64,000 bases of DNA from Rhodobacterales bacterium 56_14_T64 (GTDB taxonomy: Bacteria; Pseudomonadota; Alphaproteobacteria; Rhodobacterales; Rhodobacteraceae), in the NCBI GenBank assembly GCA_002162795.1, contig MAAY01000007.1, forward strand, positions 1-64,000, read 5' to 3'. This document shows positions 48,866 to 57,446 of this stretch, piece after piece. The position numbers and the translations under genes are program-made. The notes under the pieces were generated by a model, which did no database searches, was not told the DNA's origin, and saw only the letters and a program-made list of their open reading frames with translations. Each line of letters starts with the position of its first letter. Within the stretch, counting starts at the first letter, position 1.

Positions 48866-49903
48866 GGAGGCGGTCCAATAAATCGGATAGCCGGGATCAA
48901 AAACGGTGACGGGTCCGTCGTCGGATGTGATCTGGTTTGGGAACAGGGTTGCGATGTCGGATTTGGTAAGTGTCAGTGTGGTATTGTTTACTGGCAGGCC
49001 ATAAAACACCGGTCCATTGCGCGAGGCGAAGGCCTCTAATTTGTCCAGAGCGCCGTCTTCTTCAAAAATATGGGCCAACAGGGGCATGGTGTTGGTGGCT
49101 GTGAAGCAACCGGCGCAGCCGCAGGCGCTGAGCTTGTTGGGATCGGTGTGGGGTGCTGAGTCGGTGCCAAGGAAGAAACGGGCATCACCGGACGTGGCGG
49201 CGGCGCGCAGGGCCAGACGGTGTTCTTCGCGTTTAGCAACGGGCAGGCAATAGTAGTGAGGTTTGATACCACCAACCAGGATGTGGTTGCGGTTGATGAT
49301 CAGGTGATGGGTAGTAATGGTCGCGCCCAGGTCGCTGTCGTTGGATTTGACATAGTCAACCCCGTCAGAGGTGGTGATATGCTCCATAATCACACGCAGG
49401 CCCGGAGTGGCTTTGCGGATCGGGTCCAGCACACGGTCGATGAACACTGCCTCGCGGTCGAAAATGTCGACATCGGCGTCTGTCACCTCGCCGTGCACAC
49501 AGAGTGGCAGGCCGATTTCCGCCATTTTTTCGAGCACACCGCGTACTTTGTCGAAATCTGCAACACCGCTGGCCGAGTTGGTGGTGGCCCCAGCCGGGTA
49601 AAGTTTGACTGCCTTGATCAAACCACTGGCATGGGCCTCTGCGACATCTGCCGGATCGGTTTCCTCGGTCAGATAAAGCGTCATCAGCGGCTCAAACACC
49701 ATGCCGTCGGGCAGCGCCGCCAGGATGCGGTCACGATAAGTCGCGGCCTGAGCTGCGGTGACAACAGGTGGCACCAGATTGGGCATAATGATGGCACGGG
49801 CAAAATGGCGCGCTGTCTCTGGCAGCACAGCGGTCAGCATAGCGCCGTCACGCAGGTGCAGGTGCCAGTCGTCGGGGCGGGCGATTGTAAGGCTTTGGGT
49901 CAT
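48863..49903 (-). CDS. pyrC: dihydroorotase
   Basis: This 346-residue zinc amidohydrolase makes dihydroorotate. The HxH zinc motif is in [13 protein letters not shown] (H14-x-H16 region), with [16 protein letters not shown] and GTDSAPH further on. Length and motifs match class II (E. coli type) enzymes. It is the first gene of the pyrC-pyrE pair. Confidence 0.96.
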   Translation of the reverse strand: MTQSLTIARPDDWHLHLRDGAMLTAVLPETARHFARAIIMPNLVPPVVTAAQAATYRDRILAALPDGMVFEPLMTLYLTEETDPADVAEAHASGLIKAVKLYPAGATTNSASGVADFDKVRGVLEKMAEIGLPLCVHGEVTDADVDIFDREAVFIDRVLDPIRKATPGLRVIMEHITTSDGVDYVKSNDSDLGATITTHHLIINRNHILVGGIKPHYYCLPVAKREEHRLALRAAATSGDARFFLGTDSAPHTDPNKLSACGCAGCFTATNTMPLLAHIFEEDGALDKLEAFASRNGPVFYGLPVNNTTLTLTKSDIATLFPNQITSDDGPVTVFDPGYPIYWTAS

Positions 49904-49966
49904 GGCGCCGCCCTAGCACAGCTCCTACACAAGGGAAAGCGCTGCCGAACTTAGCTGGGCTCAATA

Positions 49967-50923
49967 TCAGAGCTTTGGCGGCATGGAAAATTCACCGGCT
50001 TCGGCACGTCTCTCAAGTCTTTTATAGCGGCGGCGGAACCGCGGCGCGCGCAACCGTTCTGCAACATTGCGGCAGAGCAGCGCGCAGAGAAAGGGGCGGT
50101 CCTGATCTTCCAGCCTGGCCACCATCCGGCGCAGATAAGTCATATTGGTGCGTCGTGCCCGGTATTGTTGCCAGAACCGATGCGCCGTCAATTTGCCGGA
50201 CCCGGCCAGCGAGAGTACATGATACAGGATATCCATTTCGATCAGCCGGGTTTGCAAGGTGTCGCCCATATTGGGGAGACGCAAGCGGGTCACATTGGAG
50301 CGATTGAATAGAGCTGCATGCATGGCATCCAGCTTCTCACGCGGGTCATAAATGACAAAGGCATGATCCGCAGCGTCGAGCATGTCCGGGGCATAGCCGT
50401 AGCGGTCGGTGAATGAGGTGAGGCGCATTTCGACAAAGCGGTCATCCCACTCTGACATCTGCGGATCCAATGTGGCCTGAGGTTGGATTGCCAATACGGT
50501 GGCGCCGGGGGCCGCCACTGAAAAGGCAGCGGCTGCATAGCCGCAGGGCCCGGCACCATAAAACACCACCCGGTCGAATTCCTCAAAGAAGCCATCGTCG
50601 ATTAACTGATCAAAGAAGCCATAGACTCGGTTGTCGCGGAACCATGTGTCGCCATCCGAGATCACGCAGAGATGCGACCAGCCCAAGTTCTTGATCAGGT
50701 CAAACCCAAGCGGTTGCGCCTGGTCGGACAGATTGTGAATACATTGTACGGTCTCAAAGGTGACCAACAATGTGTTGTCCTGATCAATGAAGGTGGCAAA
50801 ATGCCGATCCCCCAGAGATTGGTACATGCCATGTTGCTCGGCCAGTGCCGCCATGCGTTGGCGCCACTGCTCTGGAGCCAAATCGGCCAGGCTCTCGTCC
50901 AGATTTTCCAGTCCGTCCTGCAT
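49967..50923 (-). CDS. conserved hypothetical protein, alpha/beta-hydrolase-like core
   Basis: This 318-residue protein has a central RVVFYGAGPCGYAAAAFSVAAPG (about 118-140), which resembles a nucleophile elbow but with Pro-Cys in place of the usual Gly-x-Ser-x-Gly. The C-terminal third is helical and basic, with LRRMVARLEDQDRPFLCALL. Homologues in this group are often labelled phosphoadenosine phosphosulfate reductase, but I see no PAPS-reductase motif, so I leave the function open. The ATG at 50923 has GAGGA upstream. It stands alone. Confidence 0.7.
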   Translation of the reverse strand: MQDGLENLDESLADLAPEQWRQRMAALAEQHGMYQSLGDRHFATFIDQDNTLLVTFETVQCIHNLSDQAQPLGFDLIKNLGWSHLCVISDGDTWFRDNRVYGFFDQLIDDGFFEEFDRVVFYGAGPCGYAAAAFSVAAPGATVLAIQPQATLDPQMSEWDDRFVEMRLTSFTDRYGYAPDMLDAADHAFVIYDPREKLDAMHAALFNRSNVTRLRLPNMGDTLQTRLIEMDILYHVLSLAGSGKLTAHRFWQQYRARRTNMTYLRRMVARLEDQDRPFLCALLCRNVAERLRAPRFRRRYKRLERRAEAGEFSMPPKL

Positions 50924-51583
50924 AGATATAATCCTCACAGTCCAGCCACGTTGCGGGCCAGTTACTCACAGACATCACTAGGTGCAAATTGCGGCTAAAT
51001 TGGGAAAAACTCGTGCAAGTTTTCCGACTATTCAAAGTTTATACACTTGTTGCCAGCGAGGCAAAGCAGAGTAAATTCAGTGAGGGTGTGAACGGTGGTG
51101 GCATTGATCAGCCGCGAGGGAGGCATCATCATCCGTTGGGAAAATAGGCTGCGATTCTTTTCTTGTGTCATCAGCTCATGAAAAGGGGCATGCCGCCAGG
51201 CCACCGCGTTTTCATGCAGGGTGAACAGTGCGTCGTCCAATCCGCGCTCGCCCAAGATTGCAGCTATGGCCGTCGTATAATGCCATACAGTTCTGTCTGT
51301 GTCTCTGCATTGGTTACATCCTGGAAATTGTTGAAAACACCGGGGAACCGGTAAAGTGCCATCTCGTGCTGATGGCCCAGCTATGCCAGAAGAAAGGTGG
51401 CCTCGTTGCATTGGGCTGCAATGGTGAGACAACGCATGGATCACTGATCTGGGTGGGCGGATTGGTGTTCGTGTCAGACCATACGCGGGCAGCACTGTTG
51501 CGCATAAGACCAAAGTACCAGCACAGCACGCTTGACCCTCAGGCTAGTGCATGGCCTGTTTGGGAAGCTACAGGAGGGTGCAG
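50924..51583. other. stretch without an intact gene upstream of the MoxR gene
   Basis: This 660-bp stretch includes the promoter region of the minus-strand 318-residue gene, a GGAAAA/TTTTCC inverted repeat near 51004-51025, and a possibly frameshifted minus-strand gene at 51028-51362. The plus-strand frame from 51228 to 51764 runs into the MoxR gene and looks spurious. Confidence 0.55.
51028..51362 (-). pseudogene. possible frameshifted gene remnant
   Basis: On the minus strand an ATG at 51362 opens a protein-like frame (MALYRFPGVFNNFQDV...) that stops near 51264. A different frame then runs on with YTTAIAAILGERGLDDAL, HAPFHELMTQEK and ends at 51028. Joined by one frameshift around 51288-51298, they would give about 110 residues. 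No family is recognised, so this may be chance. Confidence 0.25.
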
Positions 51584-52492
51584 ATGCGGCAAACAGAGAC
51601 AATCGAACATGTGCAGGCGTTACTGGCAGAGCAGGGCTATGTCTGCGGCCGGGCGCTGGCCGTGGTGGTGTTCCTGGCGCTGCGACTGGGTCGGCCGCTG
51701 TTCCTTGAGGGCGAGGCTGGCGTTGGCAAGACCGAAATCGCTAAGGCGCTGGCCGCCGGGCTGAACCGCCGCCTAATCCGGTTGCAATGCTACGAAGGAT
51801 TGGATGCCTCCTCGGCGGTCTATGAGTGGAACTTCCCGGCGCAGATGGTGGCTATCCGTACCGCTGAGGCAGCTGGCAGCGCGGACCGCGGTGCGCTTAA
51901 GGCCGAGCTGTTTTCCGATGAATTTCTGATCGAGCGCCCGCTGTTGCAGGCCATGCGCCCGGACGAGAACGGCTCTCCGGTTTTGCTGATCGATGAGCTG
52001 GATCGCACAGATGAGCCATTCGAGGCCTTCTTGCTTGAGGCGCTGTCAGATTTTCAGGTCACCATTCCAGAGCTGGGCACCATCAAGGCCCCCGAGCCGC
52101 CAATTGTGATCCTGACCTCAAACCGCACCCGCGAAGTGCATGACGCGCTGAAACGCCGTTGCCTGTATCACTGGGTGGATTATCCTGACTTCCAACGTGA
52201 GTTAGAAATCTTGCAAGCCCGCGCGCCTGAAACCAGCGCCAAGCTCAGCCGCGAGGTAGTGGCTTTTGTCCAGGGCCTGCGCACCGAGGATTTGTTCAAA
52301 AAACCCGGTGTGGCGGAAACCATCGACTGGGCCAATTGCTTGTTGGCGCTGGACGTGATCGATCTGTCCCCCGAAGTCATCGCCGATACCCTCGGCGCGA
52401 TTCTGAAATACCAGGACGACATCACCAAGCTGCAAGGATCCGAGGCCAAACGAATCCTTGATCAGGCCAAGGCCAGCCTGGTCCCCACTTAA
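51584..52492 (+). CDS. MoxR-type AAA ATPase (CoxD-like)
   Basis: This 302-residue MoxR-family ATPase has Walker A GEAGVGKTE (43-51), Walker B LLIDELDR and SNRTREVHDALKRRC. In carboxydotrophs the related CoxD works with a VWA protein (CoxE) to insert the metal centre into CO dehydrogenase. The next gene is such a VWA protein, and coxSLM lies 4 kb downstream, so a maturation role is likely. The ATG at 51584 has AGGAGGGTG upstream. Confidence 0.9.
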   Translation: MRQTETIEHVQALLAEQGYVCGRALAVVVFLALRLGRPLFLEGEAGVGKTEIAKALAAGLNRRLIRLQCYEGLDASSAVYEWNFPAQMVAIRTAEAAGSADRGALKAELFSDEFLIERPLLQAMRPDENGSPVLLIDELDRTDEPFEAFLLEALSDFQVTIPELGTIKAPEPPIVILTSNRTREVHDALKRRCLYHWVDYPDFQRELEILQARAPETSAKLSREVVAFVQGLRTEDLFKKPGVAETIDWANCLLALDVIDLSPEVIADTLGAILKYQDDITKLQGSEAKRILDQAKASLVPT

Positions 52493-52496
52493 TGCT

Positions 52497-52545
52497 TATT
52501 CTTGTTAAAAATACCTCGGGGGTGCGGGGGCTGGCCCCCGCGACT
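52497..52545 (-). repeat. GGTATTT-family repeat, copy 5
   Basis: Read on the minus strand: hairpin GCGGGGGCC-AGCCCCCGC, then ACCCCCGAGGTATTTTTAAC, then AAGAATAAGC. It occupies the gap between the MoxR and VWA genes and reaches the start of the VWA gene, reading against the direction of both. Confidence 0.7.
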
Positions 52546-52549
52546 GCCT

Positions 52550-53797
52550 TTGCCTGAACTGCCCCCATTGGTGATCCCCAATCAGCCAAAACTCGCGCAA
52601 AACATCACCCATTTTGCACGCGCCCTGCGCAAGGCCGGTTTGCCGATCGGTCCGGGGCGGGTGGTGGATGCAGTTGAGGCGGTGGCGGCCGCCGGTTTTA
52701 CGTCCCGTACAGACTTCTACTGGGCCTTGCACGCCTGTTTCGTCAGTAAACCCGAGCACCGGGTAATCTTTAGCCAGGTGTTTCGCCTGTACTGGCGTGA
52801 TCCGCGGTTTCTGGAACATATGATGGCAATGCTACTGCCTGCTATGCGAGGCGTTCAGGAAGAGAAACCCGCCAAACCGGGCGAAAAGCGTGCAGCCGAG
52901 GCGCTGCTGGACGGCACTCAGCCGGATCCCGAGCAAATCGAGAATGAAGAGGGGACTGAGGTTGAGTTCGAGGCGACACTCACCATGTCTGCCGAGGAAC
53001 GGCTGCGTACACTCGACTTTGAACAGATGAGCACCGACGAGGTTGCCCGAGCAAAACGCATTTTGGCGCAACTGTCGCTACCAGTGAAACCTATTCAGTC
53101 CCGCCGCCTGATTGCGGCCCCACGTGGCCCGCGACCGGATTGGCGCCGGACCCTGCGTAATGCGGCGCGTCACGGCGGGGAAATACAGACCATGGCGCGG
53201 GCCAAACGGCGCATTCGTTGGCCCAATCTGGTGGTGATCTGTGACATCTCCGGCTCGATGAGCCAATACAGTCGCATCATTCTGCATTTCCTGCACGCGG
53301 TCTCAAACGCCAAAGGGGCGGGCTGGGCAAAGGTGCATGGCTTTACCTTTGGCACCCGGCTGACCAATATCACTCGCCATCTGGCCCAACGCGACGTGGA
53401 TGCGGCGCTGGCTGCTGCAGGCGCAGAGGCGCAGGACTGGGAGGGCGGCACCCGGATTGGCGAATGCCTGCATCAGTTCAATCGCGACTGGTCGCGGCGG
53501 GTGATGGGCCAGGGCGCTGTGGTGCTGCTGATCACTGACGGGTTGGACCGGGACGACCCCGAGGCATTGGCGCGTGAAATGCAGCGGTTGCAGCTATCGG
53601 CGCGTCGATTGATCTGGCTGAACCCGCTGTTGCGCTGGGAGGGGTTTGCGCCCAAGGCTCAGGGCATTCGTGCCATGCTGCCACATGTAGACAGTTTTCG
53701 CGCTGGTCACTCTATTGCCTCGCTTGAAGAATTGGCACAGGTGATTTCCAATCCCGATGATCTCGGCGAAAAGGCGCGGTTGATGGGTTTGCTGTAG
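52550..53797 (+). CDS. VWA domain-containing CoxE-like protein
   Basis: This protein of about 415 residues has an N-terminal helical domain (NITHFARALRKAGLPIGPGRVVDAVEAV) and an acidic middle. The C-terminal von Willebrand A domain has the MIDAS motif CDISGSMSQY and VVLLITDGLDRDD. CoxE-type proteins pair with MoxR ATPases. The start is uncertain: a TTG at 52550 fits homologues best, a GTG at 52571 is possible, and an ATG at 52502 lies in the repeat. No classic ribosome-binding site is visible for the chosen start. Confidence 0.88.
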   Translation: MPELPPLVIPNQPKLAQNITHFARALRKAGLPIGPGRVVDAVEAVAAAGFTSRTDFYWALHACFVSKPEHRVIFSQVFRLYWRDPRFLEHMMAMLLPAMRGVQEEKPAKPGEKRAAEALLDGTQPDPEQIENEEGTEVEFEATLTMSAEERLRTLDFEQMSTDEVARAKRILAQLSLPVKPIQSRRLIAAPRGPRPDWRRTLRNAARHGGEIQTMARAKRRIRWPNLVVICDISGSMSQYSRIILHFLHAVSNAKGAGWAKVHGFTFGTRLTNITRHLAQRDVDAALAAAGAEAQDWEGGTRIGECLHQFNRDWSRRVMGQGAVVLLITDGLDRDDPEALAREMQRLQLSARRLIWLNPLLRWEGFAPKAQGIRAMLPHVDSFRAGHSIASLEELAQVISNPDDLGEKARLMGLL

Positions 53798-53809
53798 TCA
53801 GCTCAGACC

Positions 53810-54322
53810 CTAGGGGTGGCAGGCAGTGTCCGGCAATCGGTGCAGCAGAAAAACCTTGTCATCAGGCTCGCGGCGCAGCACCCGCTCTTCCTCACCGCAG
53901 TCTGAAAAGTAGAGATTGCTGCCGGTTTTAACGATGATCGACTCTGGGTTGCGGTCGACGACGTAAAAATGACCAGCATCACATTCCAAGCCACAGTGCA
54001 GACGGTCACCGTCTTGGGTACAGTAAACTTGGGCATCTCCGAGGGCTTGGCTGCGCAGTTGCACCGTTAGCATAAGCGACAGCACCGGAGTTTCGGGATA
54101 GCTGTGATAATCACCGCCCAGGCCGAGAAACTGTTGATCACCTGGAAAATGGTTCAGTCGAATCTCAACCACCTGCTGCTGCGGGTGTTCACTCATGTGC
54201 GTTTCTGAATAGTGACGTCCATAACAGCTGTTCGATCCTGAAAAGTTCTGTGTTAGCGGAGCTTGGGCCAATGTCGGGCCTGCCACAACGAGGGCCGCTA
54301 GAAGATTAGAAAACCGGAACAT
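53810..54322 (-). CDS. exported hypothetical protein
   Basis: This 170-residue protein has a signal peptide (MFRFSNLLAALVVAGPTLAQA). The mature part has six cysteines in the motifs NSCYG, VYCTQDGDRLHCGLECDAG, SDCGEEE and ACHP, so a disulfide-stabilised periplasmic or secreted domain is likely. The VYVVDRN and GSNLYFSDCG pattern gives a beta-rich impression. No family is recognised. It converges on the CoxE-like gene, and its strand is opposite to the surrounding cox genes. Confidence 0.72.
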   Translation of the reverse strand: MFRFSNLLAALVVAGPTLAQAPLTQNFSGSNSCYGRHYSETHMSEHPQQQVVEIRLNHFPGDQQFLGLGGDYHSYPETPVLSLMLTVQLRSQALGDAQVYCTQDGDRLHCGLECDAGHFYVVDRNPESIIVKTGSNLYFSDCGEEERVLRREPDDKVFLLHRLPDTACHP

Positions 54323-54640
54323 CTTGATCTCCGTTCTGAGACGATGCGGCAGCTTACCTTAGATAGTTCAAATTCAGAAATGGGAATATATTTAGTGTAA
54401 ACCATTGAGGTGAGGCAGGAATTTTATTCTGATATCTATATGTAGGCATTTAGGTGTGATTGGAACACCGATCTCCGTGGACATGTCCATGAATTGAAAA
54501 TGCAGGAGACCTGTAGCTTTCGTTTGGTGACCGTGGGGCCAATCAGGCCGCTTTGCAGTTTGGATAAATATCTCCACTACGACCAATTGGGGGCAGACGT
54601 CGCATCGGGATGGGGGCATAGTTGCCGACGGAGGATGACG
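54323..54640. other. AT-rich divergent promoter region before xdhC
   Basis: This 318-bp stretch lies between two divergently oriented genes and is richer in AT than its surroundings. It contains a 12-bp perfect palindrome TGGACATGTCCA at 54478-54489. No molybdenum-cofactor riboswitch is recognisable by eye. No gene is convincing. Confidence 0.55.
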
Positions 54641-55624
54641 ATGACCAATACCCACACCCGATTTGAAGACGCACCGGAAACTGCTCTGACATGGCACCGC
54701 GCAGGATATGGAGCCGCGCTGGCGACTGTGGTTCAAACTTGGGGTTCGGCGCCCCGGCGGACCGGATCTATGCTGGTGATCAGCGGTGACGGGCGCATGC
54801 AGGGCTCGGTCTCGGGCGGATGCGTCGAAGGCGCTGTGGTGCTGGAGGCGCAGGAGGCGTTGCAAGACGGCAAGCACCGTCTACTGGAATATGGCGTCAG
54901 CGACGAAGACGCTTTTGCGGTTGGGCTGGCCTGTGGTGGTACGATCAAGATTTTGGTCGAGCCGGTGGGATCGGCGATGCCGGTTGACCTGTTGGAGCAA
55001 CTGGTGGCGGCGCGCACCACGCGGCAGGTGCTGGCTTATGAAGTGAATATCCAAAGCGGAGTGCGACGACTTCTTCATAGCAGCTATCCGAACCGGATGC
55101 GGTTGGACCGCTCGGGGATGGAAGAGGACGAAGAGACCTTTGTTGCCGTGCACAATCCACCGCTGCGATTGATCTGTGTGGGGGCGGTGCATATCGCACA
55201 GGCTTTGGCCCCAATGGCGCGGATTGCGGGGTATGACCCTGTGTTGATTGACCCACGTGAGGCCTTTGCGTACTCGGACCGTTTTCCCGGCGAAGTCATT
55301 CTGGATGATTGGCCGGACGAGGCAGTGGCGAAACTGGAGCTGGATGCCCGCACGGCTCTTGTTTTATTGACACATGATCCCAAGCTGGATGATCCGGCCT
55401 TGCTGGCGGCCTTGGCTGGCGAGTGTTTCTATATTGGCGCGCTGGGATCAAAACGGACCCATGCCAAACGGGTAGAGCGGATGCTGGCTGCGGGGTTCAG
55501 TGAGGCGCAGATAGGGAGGATCCATGGGCCGATTGGTCTGGATATTGGTGCTGCGGGACCGGCAGAGATTGCTGTCTCTATTCTGGGTGAAATGACTGCC
55601 GTGCTGCGGGGCAAGGCAGAATGA
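54641..55624 (+). CDS. XdhC/CoxF-like maturation protein
   Basis: This 327-residue protein has the XdhC N-terminal domain (AGYGAALATVVQTWGSAPRRTGSMLVI, SVSGGCVEGAVV) and a C-terminal Rossmann domain (IGALGSKRTHAKRVERML, HGPIGLDIGA). XdhC family proteins bind molybdenum cofactor and deliver its sulfurated form to xanthine dehydrogenase-type enzymes. The start at 54641 is preferred over 54635 because of the GGAGG spacing. Its last 4 bp overlap the next gene, and coxSLM follow. Confidence 0.9.
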   Translation: MTNTHTRFEDAPETALTWHRAGYGAALATVVQTWGSAPRRTGSMLVISGDGRMQGSVSGGCVEGAVVLEAQEALQDGKHRLLEYGVSDEDAFAVGLACGGTIKILVEPVGSAMPVDLLEQLVAARTTRQVLAYEVNIQSGVRRLLHSSYPNRMRLDRSGMEEDEETFVAVHNPPLRLICVGAVHIAQALAPMARIAGYDPVLIDPREAFAYSDRFPGEVILDDWPDEAVAKLELDARTALVLLTHDPKLDDPALLAALAGECFYIGALGSKRTHAKRVERMLAAGFSEAQIGRIHGPIGLDIGAAGPAEIAVSILGEMTAVLRGKAE

Positions 55625-56619
55625 AGTTTGGCCAAGTACCGCTGAGTGAGGCCGCAGGGGCAATTCTGGCCCATTCCTTGCAAGCCGGTGGGCGCAAAAT
55701 CGCCAAGGGCACGGAACTGACAACTGTGGATCTAGCAGATCTCGAGGCCGAAGGGCTTAGCGAAATCACAGTAGCGCGTTTGGAAGTTGGAGATGTGCAG
55801 GAGAACGAGGCTGCGCTGGCGCTAGCCCAAATGATTGTTCCCGATCCGGAGGCTCAACATGTGCGGATCTCGGGGGCAGGCGCTGGGCGGGTGAACTTAT
55901 ACGCCGCGACCTGTGGTGTTGTCCAACTGGATGCCGAACAGCTGAAGGCCGTGAATGAAGTGGACCCAATGATTTCGATTGCCACTGTGCCGGGCTGGCA
56001 CAGGGTTGATGCAGGGGGCATGATTGCCACTATCAAAATCATCTCCTACGCAGTGCCTCAGTCCGCATTGCTGCGTGCCGGGGCGGGGGCTGGTGGCGCA
56101 CTAAAGGTGACAGCTCCGGCTTATGGATCAGCGACATTGATCGAGACACGGGTCAGCGATGACACGCCGTCAGACAAGGGCCGCGCTGCTATGGCTGGTC
56201 GGTTGGATCGCATGGGGCTGGAGCTGAGCCCACGGGTGGTTGTGCGCCATCACGAGGCGGAGCTGAGGCAGGCGATAGTGGAGGCTCCCGGAGACTTGGT
56301 GTTGATCCTGACTGGATCTGCTACCTCGGACCCCTTGGATGTGGCGCCGCAAGCCTTGCGATTGGCTGGCGGCGAGGTGACACGGTTTGGCATGCCGGTG
56401 GATCCGGGCAATCTGTTGTTCCTAGGCGCTCTGGGCGACAAGCCTGTGGTGGGCTTGCCGGGCTGTGCGCGATCTCCGGCACTGAATGGTGCCGATTGGG
56501 TGCTAGAACGGGTGATCTGTGGGATTGAAGTAGGTAACGGTGACATTGCGGCCATGGGAGTCGGCGGTCTGCTGAAGGAAATTCCCACCCGGCCAATGCC
56601 ACGCCGCAGTGAAAGTTGA
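55621..56619 (+). CDS. molybdopterin-binding protein (MoeA/MobA-related)
   Basis: This 332-residue protein starts MKFGQVPLSEAAGAILAHSLQAGGRKIAKG. In its C-terminal half is a MoaB/MogA-type domain (LVLILTGSATSDPLDVAPQALRLAGGEVTRFGMPVDPG, VVGLPGCARSPALNGADWVLERV). It lacks the NTP-transferase domain that some homologues carry. It is coupled to xdhC and precedes coxS by 196 bp, so it probably helps to make or hand over the molybdenum cofactor for that enzyme. Confidence 0.82.
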   Translation: MKFGQVPLSEAAGAILAHSLQAGGRKIAKGTELTTVDLADLEAEGLSEITVARLEVGDVQENEAALALAQMIVPDPEAQHVRISGAGAGRVNLYAATCGVVQLDAEQLKAVNEVDPMISIATVPGWHRVDAGGMIATIKIISYAVPQSALLRAGAGAGGALKVTAPAYGSATLIETRVSDDTPSDKGRAAMAGRLDRMGLELSPRVVVRHHEAELRQAIVEAPGDLVLILTGSATSDPLDVAPQALRLAGGEVTRFGMPVDPGNLLFLGALGDKPVVGLPGCARSPALNGADWVLERVICGIEVGNGDIAAMGVGGLLKEIPTRPMPRRSES

Positions 56620-56815
56620 TCCGCCACTCGGCGGGAGGCCTCCTACTTTAGTCTATGGTGATATTTAGATAAGCACTTTAATTTCAATTGGTTAGCTTTG
56701 CATTTCTGTAGGGATCACCCTGTGGGAGAGCTTGTGAGCGTTCAAATCACTTCGCAGATGTCCGATCCCGTGCTTAACTCGCTGTAGCCAATAGAAATAG
56801 CTAAGGGAGGGGTTC

Positions 56816-57301
56816 ATGGCGAAGGTCTCAATGACCGTGAACGGCAAAGCTGCCAGTGCAGAGGTCGAGGGGCGCACGCTCCTGGTCTCGTTTTTGCGCG
56901 AGGAGCTTGGCCTCACGGGGACACACGTCGGATGTGATACCAGCCAATGCGGTGCCTGTGTGGTGCACGTGGATGGCAAAGCAGTGAAAAGCTGTACGAT
57001 GCTGGCGCTGGAAGCTGAGGGGGCCGAGGTGGCCACCATCGAAGGACAAGCAGAGCCTGATGGGACACTCAACACGATCCAGGCAGCGTTCCGGGAACAC
57101 CATGGTTTGCAGTGCGGATTTTGCACGCCTGGCATGGTGATGTCAGCGGCGGCTTTGTTGAAAGACAATCCAAAGCCCTCGGAACAGGATGTTCGTGAAT
57201 ATCTGGAGGGCAATCTGTGCCGCTGCACTGGTTATCATAATATCGTCAAGTCGATCATGGCAGCCAGCGGGCAGGATGTTTCTGCTCTCGCGGCGGAATG
57301 A
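56816..57301 (+). CDS. coxS: CO dehydrogenase-type (2Fe-2S) small subunit
   Basis: This 161-residue subunit carries two 2Fe-2S clusters: C40, C45, C48 and C60 in the plant-ferredoxin-like domain, and C100, C103, C135 and C137 in the helical domain ([14 protein letters not shown]). It belongs to the xanthine oxidase family. The ATG at 56816 has GGGAGGGG upstream. coxL follows after a 145-bp gap with two REP-like elements. Confidence 0.95.
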   Translation: MAKVSMTVNGKAASAEVEGRTLLVSFLREELGLTGTHVGCDTSQCGACVVHVDGKAVKSCTMLALEAEGAEVATIEGQAEPDGTLNTIQAAFREHHGLQCGFCTPGMVMSAAALLKDNPKPSEQDVREYLEGNLCRCTGYHNIVKSIMAASGQDVSALAAE

Positions 57302-57327
57302 CAGCTCAGCGACGATCAACGGCTCAA

Positions 57328-57353
57328 GGTGCGTGATGAACACGCACCCTACA
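57328..57353 (-). repeat. REP-like element, copy A
   Basis: GGTGCGTG - ATGAA - CACGCACC, followed by CTACAC. Read on the minus strand it is the same TAGGGTGCGTG element as at 34071. It lies 26 bp after the coxS stop. Confidence 0.75.
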
Positions 57354-57398
57354 CAAGGCGCATGGCTTGGGTGGTTTTGCCCCAAAGGTCAGCTGTAG

Positions 57399-57424
57399 GT
57401 GTAGGGTGTGTGCTTGCACGCACC
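57399..57424 (+). repeat. REP-like element, copy B
   Basis: GTGTAGGGTGTGTG - CTTG - CACGCACC. One G-T pair interrupts the stem. It is in opposite orientation to copy A, 45 bp away, so the two could pair as a doublet. Confidence 0.75.
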
Positions 57425-57446
57425 ATTCAGGGAGAGGATATAAAAC

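Noticed and set aside
51228-51764. Plus-strand frame running into the MoxR gene
   Set aside because: It overlaps the MoxR gene in another frame, and the MoxR start has a strong AGGAGG and clear motifs. Its residues look like a shifted reading.
54323-54640. Molybdenum-cofactor riboswitch before xdhC
   Set aside because: No recognisable conserved core by eye; a covariance search would be required to support it.
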